Positions 25,012 through 33,810 of a stretch of 64,000 bases of DNA are shown here, in pieces. Position 1 is the first letter of the stretch. The number at the start of each line of letters is the position of its first letter. Under the pieces are notes generated by a model, which worked only from the letters and a program-made list of their open reading frames with translations, did not search any database and had not been told where the DNA came from. The translations under genes were made by a program, and so were the position numbers. Source of the DNA: Paramuribaculum sp. (GTDB lineage: Bacteria > Bacteroidota > Bacteroidia > Bacteroidales > Muribaculaceae); the NCBI GenBank assembly GCA_022511125.1, contig JAFLSD010000004.1:62001-126000 (forward strand), given 5' to 3'.

Positions 25012-27231
25012 ATGGATCAGGAGATGTTGACAAAAGCAAACTTAACGAAAGAGGAAATTGATGAGTTGTGCCGATCAACAGAGGAACTCATCGACATGAG
25101 TCGTTCTGTGGCTGAAGCAAATGATCATGCAATTTTAGAAAAATATTATAAAGACGCTTTGGAAGCGGATGTTTTTATTCGGGATTCTTTGAATTTCCAT
25201 CCTGTACTTCACGCTGTTAAGACTGCCATAGAAGTGGGAAAAGTAATAAGTCCCGATCGATGTATGCTTCTGGCTGTATTATTGTCTCCTTTGACAAGAT
25301 GCGGTATCCTTTCGCGAAATGATGTTCTTAATAATTGGGGGAAAGAAACTAATGATTTACTCGAAGGTATCGAAAATGTAGCATCTTTATATGAGAAAAG
25401 AACTGCGGTAGATACAGATAATTTCAGAAAGCTCCTTCTCACTTTTGCAAAAGATATCCGAGTCATAATCATTATGATCGTGGAAAGATATGTAGTGATG
25501 AAGGCTATAAATCACCATCCAGCTCAAAACCTGGTTAAGGAAGTCGCTTATGAGGCGAAATATTTATATGCTCCTCTTGCTCATAGATTAGGACTATACA
25601 AGATTAAAAGCGAACTTGAAGATCTGTCTTTGAAATATCTTAACCGTGAAATTTACACTCGGATTGCAAAGAAGTTAAATGAGACAAAGGTGTCCCGCGA
25701 TGCTTATATTGAGTCTTTCATAGCTCCGGTGAAAAAGAGTCTGGAGCAACATGGACTTAACTTTGAAATTAAAGGGAGAACTAAAAGCATTTCATCTATT
25801 TGGAATAAAATCCAGAAACAAAATAATGATCTGGAACACATATATGATTTGTTCGCTATAAGAATCATCCTTGATGTTCCGAAAGAATTAGAGAAAAGAG
25901 ATTGTTGGTTGGCATATTCGGTAGTAACCGACATGTATCAGCCCAATCCCGCGAGGTTAAAAGACTGGATTAGTATCCCTAAAAGTAATGGATATGAATC
26001 TCTTCATATAACTGTTATGGGACCTGATGATAGATGGGTCGAGGTGCAAATACGCACCAAACGAATGGATGAGACGGCAGAAAGGGGAGTAGCCGCCCAT
26101 TGGAAATACAAAGGAATCAAGAGTGAGAATAATCTTGATATCTGGATGAATCGTGTCCGAGAAATCTTAGAGTCGGCGGGAAATGATCCGCAACAGCTCA
26201 TAAATGATTTCAAAATGGATTTATATAAAGAAGAAGTTTTCGTATTCACTCCTAAAGGAGATTTGTTTAAATTACCATTAGGCGCGACAATTCTTGATTT
26301 CGCATTCAATATCCATTCTAAGGTAGGTAGTACTTGTATCGGAGGTAAAGTCAACGGACGAAATCGCAAGATAAATCATAAACTAGTAAGCGGCGATACA
26401 GTTGAAATACTGACATCTTCAAATCAGACTCCCAAGGCCGATTGGCTTAGTTTTGTAGTTACTTCCAAGGCTCGAAATAAAATTCGGCAGAGTTTGAATG
26501 AAAAACGGATGCATCAGGCGGAGCTTGGTAAAGAACTATTTTACCGACGGTGTAAGAACCGAAAGGTAGAGATTGAGGAATCGGAACTGATGAAGATAAT
26601 AAAGAAACTGGGTTATAAAACTGTAACCGATTTCTTTGTTGATGTGGCAGATGAAAAGATAGAACCGCTCCAGATAATCGCTTTGAGTGAGCAGATACAT
26701 CAGAAAGAAGATGCGAAGAGCGAGGTTAAATCTGCAGAAGCTTTCCAATTGATTCAAGACGCCGATGAGACAGACTCTACATCGGACGTATTGATGATAG
26801 GTGAAAACATCAAAGGAGTCAATTATAAAATGGCTAAATGTTGTAATCCCATATATGGTGACAATGTATTTGGTTTTATTTCATCCGAGGGTGTGATAAA
26901 AATTCATCGCGACGATTGTCCAAATGCCGCTAATATTAAAATGCGTTATCCCTACAGGATAATAGCGGCTAAATGGTCGGGAAAGAGCGGTCAACACTTT
27001 ACTGTTTCGCTTAGTGTTGTAGGAGTGGACGATATTGGAATCGTGACTAATATCTCATCCATCATCAATAAAGAAAAAGATGTGGTGCTCCGTAGTATTG
27101 CCATTGACTCACATGATGGAATTTTCAAAGGGCAACTTTTAGTGGGCATAGCCGATACGTCGAGACTTAATGAACTGATAAAGAAAATTAAAACAGTGAA
27201 AGGAATTAAAGATGTGCAAAGGATTAAATAA
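25012..27231 (+). CDS. relA: RelA/SpoT-type (p)ppGpp synthetase with degenerate hydrolase domain
   Basis: The 739-residue long RSH protein has, in order, an HD-like domain (about 40-190), a synthetase domain (about 240-360: KGRTKSISSIWNK, IYDLFAIRI, KSNGYESLHI, VEVQIRTKRMDE), a TGS domain (EVFVFTPKGDLFKLPLGAT), a Cys-containing ZFD region (AKCCNPIYGD ... HRDDCPNA) and a C-terminal ACT domain. In hydrolase-competent proteins the HD domain has HDxxED and RLHNMRT. Here these read SPLTRC and RYVVMKA, so (p)ppGpp hydrolysis is very unlikely and the protein is RelA-like. It probably mediates the ribosome-associated stringent response. The next gene overlaps its end by 20 bp. Confidence 0.94.
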   Translation: MDQEMLTKANLTKEEIDELCRSTEELIDMSRSVAEANDHAILEKYYKDALEADVFIRDSLNFHPVLHAVKTAIEVGKVISPDRCMLLAVLLSPLTRCGILSRNDVLNNWGKETNDLLEGIENVASLYEKRTAVDTDNFRKLLLTFAKDIRVIIIMIVERYVVMKAINHHPAQNLVKEVAYEAKYLYAPLAHRLGLYKIKSELEDLSLKYLNREIYTRIAKKLNETKVSRDAYIESFIAPVKKSLEQHGLNFEIKGRTKSISSIWNKIQKQNNDLEHIYDLFAIRIILDVPKELEKRDCWLAYSVVTDMYQPNPARLKDWISIPKSNGYESLHITVMGPDDRWVEVQIRTKRMDETAERGVAAHWKYKGIKSENNLDIWMNRVREILESAGNDPQQLINDFKMDLYKEEVFVFTPKGDLFKLPLGATILDFAFNIHSKVGSTCIGGKVNGRNRKINHKLVSGDTVEILTSSNQTPKADWLSFVVTSKARNKIRQSLNEKRMHQAELGKELFYRRCKNRKVEIEESELMKIIKKLGYKTVTDFFVDVADEKIEPLQIIALSEQIHQKEDAKSEVKSAEAFQLIQDADETDSTSDVLMIGENIKGVNYKMAKCCNPIYGDNVFGFISSEGVIKIHRDDCPNAANIKMRYPYRIIAAKWSGKSGQHFTVSLSVVGVDDIGIVTNISSIINKEKDVVLRSIAIDSHDGIFKGQLLVGIADTSRLNELIKKIKTVKGIKDVQRIK

Positions 27232-28033
27232 AGTTGTTTTTTTAACTGGATTAGGTTTATTGTGTTCATGTTCGAACAATAATAACGAGGCGGCAAAGTC
27301 ATTGCTTGAAGAAGCCAGAATGCAATATGAGTCGGGATTATGGACTCAATCGTTGGAATTGTTAGATTCGATCGATCGTGCATTCCCCGAGCAGATTGAA
27401 CTTCGGCGAGAAGCGATGCATCTGCGGCCACAGATTATCGAGAAACAATCTCTTATCGAGCTGCAGTATAATGATAGCATTATAGCTGAACTTACTCTCG
27501 AAAGCCAGAATTTAAAAAAATCGTTCAGCCGTGTATCTGATGGTTTTGAAGGATATTATACAACAAAGAGTCTTGCAGGGAAATCTCCGGCTGATAAGGA
27601 AGGAATTTATGCCCGAATGTCGCCCGACGGAGTGATTTCCCTGATATCAAGTGCCCGTCCAGGTACCATGAGCACCGCAATCAAATTGTCATCCGGAGCA
27701 GATGAAGCAATATCGGCATCTGTGTCTGTAGACGGAGAAAGAAATGACAGAAGTATGGGTCGGGAAATTATTACCTTCATGCCGGATGAATGCGATACGA
27801 TAGGAAAGTTTGCGATTAATCATCGTTCTGAACCGATAAAAGTAACTTTCATTGGTAAAAACAGTTATTCTATAAATCTTGACAAAGATCAACTTGATGC
27901 CATAGTAAGACTTTATTCCGCAGAGAGCGTAGTGTCAAAATTACGAACCGTTCAGTTAGAAAAAAGCAGGCTGGAACGTCAGATAGATATTGCTCGCAGT
28001 CAAGCTGCACGGACTTTCAGAGAAGCAGAATAA
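27212..28033 (+). CDS. Hypothetical lipoprotein with coiled-coil regions
   Basis: The 273-residue protein starts MCKGLNKVVFLTGLGLLCSCS, a lipoprotein signal with the lipobox near GLLC/LCSC. Two helical, charged regions (about 25-110 and 240-273) flank a beta-rich centre containing GFEGYYTTKSLAGKSPADKEGIYARM and ISLISSARPGT. No catalytic motif is recognised. The gene overlaps the end of relA by 20 bp, suggesting cotranscription. Function unknown; export to the inner leaflet of the outer membrane or the periplasm is inferred. Confidence 0.85.
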   Translation: MCKGLNKVVFLTGLGLLCSCSNNNNEAAKSLLEEARMQYESGLWTQSLELLDSIDRAFPEQIELRREAMHLRPQIIEKQSLIELQYNDSIIAELTLESQNLKKSFSRVSDGFEGYYTTKSLAGKSPADKEGIYARMSPDGVISLISSARPGTMSTAIKLSSGADEAISASVSVDGERNDRSMGREIITFMPDECDTIGKFAINHRSEPIKVTFIGKNSYSINLDKDQLDAIVRLYSAESVVSKLRTVQLEKSRLERQIDIARSQAARTFREAE

Positions 28034-28065
28034 AGAAGAAGACCCCGGTAAAGGAGCCTTCTTTT
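28032..28065. terminator. Probable terminator between convergent lipoprotein and manA genes
   Basis: AAAGAAG (28032-28038) and CTTCTTT (28058-28064) can pair, with a further inner CCxGG pairing and TTTTA on the plus side. The stem is imperfect, so this is a moderate call. Confidence 0.5.
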
Positions 28066-28092
28066 ATACAAATATTGTAAAACCCGTTTAAT

Positions 28093-29067
28093 TCAGCAAT
28101 AAGCGTCAATAAATTTCGCTTTACCCGAAAGTGAAATTTTTGTTGCCATAGCCGGAATTAGCACGCTTTCTCCTTGCTTCACTGTAACTGAATTATCTCT
28201 GTCGTCCGTAATTCTCATTTCTCCTTCTATACATGTTATAGAAGAAAAAGACTTATGGGATCGGAAATAAGTTCGCTTTCCATCCAATTCAATTAAGAAG
28301 ACGCTAAAATGATTACATTTTACCAGCTCTTTCGCTCCTTCGGGAAGATTGTTAGGTTTGGTGATATAAGAAGGATATACCTTGTAATCAATAGCATCCT
28401 TCGCTTCCTCAGTGTGAAGTTGACGAGGTAGCCCGGTTTTGGAATCCAATCTGTCATAGTCGTAGATTCGGTATGTGATATCGCTGTTTTCTTGTACTTC
28501 AACCAGCAGATTCCCGGCACCTATAGCGTGAATCCTTCCAGCCGGAAGAAAAAATACATCTCCGGGATGGGATTCATGGCAGGCTATTGATTCCATGATA
28601 GTTTTATTAGCGACTTTTTCTACATAAGTATCCGGAGTTAATGTTTCGGCAAGACCTGAGCATATCTTAGCACCTTCTTCTGAATCGACAATATACCACA
28701 TTTCGGTTTTCCCAAGACTGTTGTGACGTTCTTTTGCAAGATTATCATCCGGGTGGACTTGTATCGACAAATCACCGGCTGCATCGATTATTTTAATAAG
28801 GAGAGGAAACATATCTCCGAATTTTGCATAGTTTTTTTCGCCTACAAGCAAAGAGCCATATTTTTCAATCATGCCTGTCAGGCTCATACCTTTGTCAGGA
28901 CCATTAGCAACAATTGATTCATTGCCTTTCACTCCGGATATCTCCCAACTTTCACCAACATTTTTCTGATCTGAGGAAAGTCCTTTAAAAGGTATGATTT
29001 TTTCTCCTCCCCATACAACACTTTTTAATATGGGTTCAAACTTCAAAGGGGGTATATTAGCTTCCAT
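28093..29067 (-). CDS. manA: Class I mannose-6-phosphate isomerase
   Basis: The 324-residue protein has the cupin metal-binding motif IQVHPDDNLAKERH, the downstream LPAGRIHAIGAGNLLVEVQENSDITYRIYDYDR, and a C-terminal cupin half. This is typical of the short bacterial type I phosphomannose isomerase that interconverts mannose-6-phosphate and fructose-6-phosphate. It appears monocistronic, with a TAATTTTG box 16 nt before the start codon. Confidence 0.94.
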   Translation of the reverse strand: MEANIPPLKFEPILKSVVWGGEKIIPFKGLSSDQKNVGESWEISGVKGNESIVANGPDKGMSLTGMIEKYGSLLVGEKNYAKFGDMFPLLIKIIDAAGDLSIQVHPDDNLAKERHNSLGKTEMWYIVDSEEGAKICSGLAETLTPDTYVEKVANKTIMESIACHESHPGDVFFLPAGRIHAIGAGNLLVEVQENSDITYRIYDYDRLDSKTGLPRQLHTEEAKDAIDYKVYPSYITKPNNLPEGAKELVKCNHFSVFLIELDGKRTYFRSHKSFSSITCIEGEMRITDDRDNSVTVKQGESVLIPAMATKISLSGKAKFIDAYC

Positions 29068-29083
29068 AATTCAATTATTTTTG

Positions 29084-29091
29084 CAAAATTA
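29084..29091 (-). promoter_or_regulatory. -7 promoter box of manA
   Basis: TAATTTTG on the minus strand, 16 nt upstream of the start codon, matches TAnnTTTG. Confidence 0.55.
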
Positions 29092-29122
29092 AATTATTTC
29101 CGATAGATATTCATTAATATCT

Positions 29123-32100
29123 TTAAAGATTATCAAGATTGACTTCAAATCGACCGCGGTTTAGAATGGTGTCACCAGGTATTGAGTCATTCCCGATCTT
29201 AATGGGTGGAATTATAAGTGTTGGACCGCTATCATTAACTTGTTCAATGTCGACAGACGTTTTTCCCTTTTTCGAATTGTGCTTCAGAAAAGAGAAGACA
29301 TTGTCAAAATCCTTTTTAAACACAACTCCTACTCCCTGGGTCGTCAACGCACTTTTTAGATAATAATTCCTGTCATTGTATCGGTTATATGCTTTAAGTC
29401 GTATACTACCTGTGCGGTTTAATAAATATTCGACATCGAAATCTCCGATAAAAGTATTGTTGTTAAGTGATTTGTCACGATAGCCGAAATTCCCGTTAAG
29501 TAACAAACGGTTGTTTAGTAACCTACTTGATAACGCCAGATCAACCTCGACATCGGAAAAATCACCTTTATCGCTTCGGAAATTAGGAGAAATACTCCAG
29601 TTGTCACTAAGCTGTCCAAGAATATTACTTAATTGAGAAGAAATTGTTGACGATGCCACCGATACAAACTCATTTCCTTTCGTCGTCGTCATATAATCAG
29701 GCGTGTAAAAACGGCTTAATGCAAGTAGATATATTATCTGCTGGTTCATCATTTCCTCCGTGCTTACTATACTTCTGACTTTTCGATAGGTGTCCTGAGT
29801 GAGTGTCGGGAATTCAAGATCAAAGCTGATATCAGGTTGGCGAATATCGCCTTTAACCAAAAGAAGTGCATGTACCGGCACTTTAGTGCGGTTTAGTTCT
29901 TTGTCTTGTAAGAAAGATTCGTCAAGGTCGCTCAGATTGGCATTAATTGAGTAAACGGCTTCGATATCAAGTGTCGCTGCATATGGATCGCCTTGGAACG
30001 TTATTGTACTTCCTTCGCGTATAGTAAAGTCCTTTATTATAATATCTTGAAGTGTGAAATTATAATCACCTCTATCGAGTGTATATGCTCCATACATTTT
30101 GAAATCTTCGTTGGCAGATTCGTAAGTCATTCTGATATGACCTTCTCCATTTGCTCTGATTTTGTCTCCACCAACCGGATCCATCACTATTGTCACATTA
30201 GCAGAAGGATTGACATCTACAGAAATATTCATGTTATATACGCTCCCCGTCCCTTGATCTTCAGATTGTGAAATTCTATCCTTAAGTTCTTTAATGATTG
30301 GAGGCGGAGCATTTAATGCTTTTATAGAATCCTTTTTAGCTTGATCTCTGTCGCGAAATGTTATGAAATTATATTCGTAAGCTTCTTCGGCATCAGAGAG
30401 TACAAAAGTGAAGGAAGACCTGGGAGCAGTCGACATATTGACACCGATATTTACTGTTCCCGGATACCCGGTTACAAGTGCAGAGCCGTTGCCATAGATC
30501 TTGCCATACCATCGTGCTTCAGGACTATCCTTTATATCATATACCAATAAATCCTGAGCATCAGTTATTTTAAACTCAAATCTTGGTTGTTTGAAATATT
30601 CATGATCGATGTAGCCGTTTAATAAAGCAGTCTTACCTTCCGTATCTCGTAATGTGATGTTATCCAAAGCAATATGTCCGGGGGTAAGAACAACAGTATC
30701 GGTAGCCAGATAGGACGTATTCGTGAAATCCAGTTTGATTTTGACATCCTCGGCATAAATTATACCTGTCATGTCAATATATTTGAAGTTGCCCCATAGT
30801 CGTGCTTTCCCAGAAGCGTAGCCGCTTACTTCTGACGTAAAGGCATTCATATAAGGAAGCATAAAACCGACTTCGATCTTATCTGCATCAAATCGGAAGT
30901 CTAAAGAATCCGCAAATGGGAATATTTGACCTTTAACAATTGATTTCAATTCATTTGGTTGATTGATTGTAGCTTCAATATTAACAGCTTTATTAACTTG
31001 ATCCCAGTTTGAAATAATATTGGCATTTCCCATCAAAGAATTATTATATTTGAGAGCAGCGACATTAAGCCCTTCGGTATAGAACTGTGGTTTAGGAGAT
31101 AAAATCGAAGATGCATGAAATTCACCTGTTGCGATACCTCCAAACATAGCTTTTTCTATATCAAGTGTTTCAAATATATAATCAAGATTGACATCTTTAA
31201 GCGAAAGATTCAGTTGATCCTTTTCTGATTCAGAGATTTTTCCGTTGATTCTGATATATTGATTTTCTCTGCCAACCCTGAAATTATCTATGTTGATCTG
31301 ATTATTTGCATATGAAACATTACATGGATTGACATGCCAAACAGTATCGTTGAACACCATTTCCGACGGGTTTATTCTGAATTTGTATGCAATTTTATTA
31401 CTTTCCTCATTCCTCTGTATGAGTGTTGTCAAATCAAGTGCACCATGGAAATCTCGTTCTCTGTCTACTTTCCAGGCTAATTTACTGTCTATCTCGTTGT
31501 CTGTGGCATAGGTTTCAATGTTTAAACTTAAAGGACCTTTCTTTGTGGGATAAAGGGTAGTTAAGGAGAATGTACCGGCAGGATTTCCATATTCTTCCTT
31601 TAATAAAATATTAATATTTGAATTTTCAAGCAATTTTCCCTTTTGTTGCAAATAGGGCGCGTTTATCGACAAACTTAACTCCTTATTCTGATTATTTAAA
31701 AATCCGCTTATTTCAACCGGATAAATTATTGCGATAGGAAGATCATATGGGTCTCCTAAAGGTTCGGTTGATTTAACCGTTATATGAAGACGAGCTGAAT
31801 CTGGGTGAAGATTCTTATCCCGCAAAGATAAATTGCCTCCTGGGTATAGAGTTGGTGTCAAAGATAGAACCATATATTTAACATCATCAATCAAAGAAGT
31901 CAACGAATATTTGCCGATAAGTTCCCCGTCGGCTATATCGCTTCTTAGGAAGAGTCTGTTTTCCGTTGAATCTCTTTCGGAAACTATTCTGATCTCATTG
32001 AAAGACAATAATTTCTTTTTCGTCGAAATAGATATATCATTAATATTTATGTTTCCTGTAAAATCATCTATATTATTCCCTTGTAGATCCAGGTTGATAT

Positions 32101-33778
32101 AGCCACTCAAGCGGGATGGTTCGTTGGTAATCTTTCTGCTAAAGAGAGTGTAATCAAAATCATTAACAGTTAATTCTGATTTAATCCGTGATAAAGGTGA
32201 AGTTTTATGTAACTCTGCAAACATTTCAACAGCTAATCCTCGGTTATCAGAGGTGAAATTCATGGTATAATTCGAGCCATCTACCGTCGCGTCTAAATCT
32301 ATATCGGAGAAAGTCAATCCTCGATATTCAATTTTCTCAAGATTTAATTCCAAGGCGGCAATAGTATCTTTTCCTATTTTATAACTGCTGTTAATGCTAC
32401 CTCCGATATTACCGATGTCACTTAAAAGGTTATTTGAGCCGTTAAACAGTGTTCCCACATTAAATTCGGGCATAGACAATGAGGCAGTGCCTTGATATGA
32501 AGTAAGTGCAGGAGATACTTCTGCCGAGATATCGGAGTTAAAAGTTATAGAGCCGGCATCACATGAAAATGTACCTGAAACGCTGCCATGATCTGATGAA
32601 ACATTTAAATTGCCGTTGAGAGATAATGTGCCGGCATTATCCAATATGATGTCTAATGGCTCTTTTATTTCTTCTTTCCTTACTTTAGAAAGGATATATT
32701 TCAAATCGGATCCTGGGAGGTTTAGCTCAAATTTGCTCAAATCTAATTGCTTGAAAGGCAAAATCATCCCTTTTTCAGTAAAATCGAGATATCCTTCGGC
32801 AGAAAAAAGAATATTATTTTGAGGCGAAAATAGAGATAACCTTTCGATAGACAGATATTTTGAATTAATATAAAATGAACTGCTGATATCAAAATCAATC
32901 AGTTCCTCTTTAAAAAAAGGAACAAAAGCAGCCAGATCCGGCAGATAAAGATGACTGCCATTTAAAAGTTCTACCGGTAGAGGCTTTTCGTTAAGTGCGT
33001 TATCTATATTTTTGTTGTTTGTGTCTATGTTAATGTCTGAAAAAGCAATGCGCGAATTGGGTAGTTGTAGATAAAATCCTTTTAGACAAATACTTTCTTT
33101 CGACCATAGGAATTCCCCACCCATGGTAGTTATTCTCAGACCGTTTTGTTCAGAGAATGCTAATCTCCGTAATATAATATTAAAACCTTTATCAGAGATA
33201 AGAGGAAATCGCAAATCGGCGCGAATATCTGAAAGTGCTATGTGTGATGTAGAAAATTTTAAACTATCTTGAGCCTCCGAGAGGACATCATAACTCAGCG
33301 ATGATTTTCGGACGACTATTGTATTTATCTTTAGGTTAAATTCGTTGGATTTTTTTTGCTCTTTAGGGGATAGCGCATCAATAATTGGTTGTATGTTGAG
33401 TGGAGAATCGGGAGTCGCTCTGGATAATCTCGCATCCATCCCTATGAGCTCGGCATAATTGAAAATTAATTTTCTTTTAAATATGAGACTCGTTAAATCT
33501 ATTGCGCCCCCCAATCTGTCAATTTCTATAACGGGATTGTTAAGACTGTCTGAAATAGAAATATTTTTTAGACTGACTCTGTTGAACGGAATAATATCGA
33601 CATTTCCAATCGACACAGACATGTCGATAAGTTCTGACAGTCGATCTTCTGCCAAGGATTTGATTTTGTTTTGAACGCTATCGGTGGTTAAAGTAATATA
33701 GAGTGCCAATGGTATTGTAAGCGCCAATATTATTGACGTTACGATCAATGCTCTTATCGATTTGTAAAACCACTTCAT
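29123..33778 (-). CDS. TamB-family translocation/assembly or lipid-transport protein
   Basis: This 1551-residue protein has one N-terminal membrane anchor (about residues 8-28) and then a very long periplasmic region of repeated beta-strands, as in AsmA-like bridge proteins. The C-terminal 350 residues (MDPVGGDKIRANGEGHIRM ... DYNFTLQDIIIKDFTIREGSTITFQG ... NGNFGYRDKS) match the TamB/DUF490 domain. Such proteins span the periplasm and are implicated in outer-membrane phospholipid transport and, with TamA, in outer-membrane protein assembly. It lies 32 bp after priA on the same strand and may be cotranscribed with it. Confidence 0.92.
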   Translation of the reverse strand: MKWFYKSIRALIVTSIILALTIPLALYITLTTDSVQNKIKSLAEDRLSELIDMSVSIGNVDIIPFNRVSLKNISISDSLNNPVIEIDRLGGAIDLTSLIFKRKLIFNYAELIGMDARLSRATPDSPLNIQPIIDALSPKEQKKSNEFNLKINTIVVRKSSLSYDVLSEAQDSLKFSTSHIALSDIRADLRFPLISDKGFNIILRRLAFSEQNGLRITTMGGEFLWSKESICLKGFYLQLPNSRIAFSDINIDTNNKNIDNALNEKPLPVELLNGSHLYLPDLAAFVPFFKEELIDFDISSSFYINSKYLSIERLSLFSPQNNILFSAEGYLDFTEKGMILPFKQLDLSKFELNLPGSDLKYILSKVRKEEIKEPLDIILDNAGTLSLNGNLNVSSDHGSVSGTFSCDAGSITFNSDISAEVSPALTSYQGTASLSMPEFNVGTLFNGSNNLLSDIGNIGGSINSSYKIGKDTIAALELNLEKIEYRGLTFSDIDLDATVDGSNYTMNFTSDNRGLAVEMFAELHKTSPLSRIKSELTVNDFDYTLFSRKITNEPSRLSGYINLDLQGNNIDDFTGNININDISISTKKKLLSFNEIRIVSERDSTENRLFLRSDIADGELIGKYSLTSLIDDVKYMVLSLTPTLYPGGNLSLRDKNLHPDSARLHITVKSTEPLGDPYDLPIAIIYPVEISGFLNNQNKELSLSINAPYLQQKGKLLENSNINILLKEEYGNPAGTFSLTTLYPTKKGPLSLNIETYATDNEIDSKLAWKVDRERDFHGALDLTTLIQRNEESNKIAYKFRINPSEMVFNDTVWHVNPCNVSYANNQINIDNFRVGRENQYIRINGKISESEKDQLNLSLKDVNLDYIFETLDIEKAMFGGIATGEFHASSILSPKPQFYTEGLNVAALKYNNSLMGNANIISNWDQVNKAVNIEATINQPNELKSIVKGQIFPFADSLDFRFDADKIEVGFMLPYMNAFTSEVSGYASGKARLWGNFKYIDMTGIIYAEDVKIKLDFTNTSYLATDTVVLTPGHIALDNITLRDTEGKTALLNGYIDHEYFKQPRFEFKITDAQDLLVYDIKDSPEARWYGKIYGNGSALVTGYPGTVNIGVNMSTAPRSSFTFVLSDAEEAYEYNFITFRDRDQAKKDSIKALNAPPPIIKELKDRISQSEDQGTGSVYNMNISVDVNPSANVTIVMDPVGGDKIRANGEGHIRMTYESANEDFKMYGAYTLDRGDYNFTLQDIIIKDFTIREGSTITFQGDPYAATLDIEAVYSINANLSDLDESFLQDKELNRTKVPVHALLLVKGDIRQPDISFDLEFPTLTQDTYRKVRSIVSTEEMMNQQIIYLLALSRFYTPDYMTTTKGNEFVSVASSTISSQLSNILGQLSDNWSISPNFRSDKGDFSDVEVDLALSSRLLNNRLLLNGNFGYRDKSLNNNTFIGDFDVEYLLNRTGSIRLKAYNRYNDRNYYLKSALTTQGVGVVFKKDFDNVFSFLKHNSKKGKTSVDIEQVNDSGPTLIIPPIKIGNDSIPGDTILNRGRFEVNLDNL

Positions 33779-33810
33779 ATACAGAAATGCGAATTTACAA
33801 AAAAATAGCG

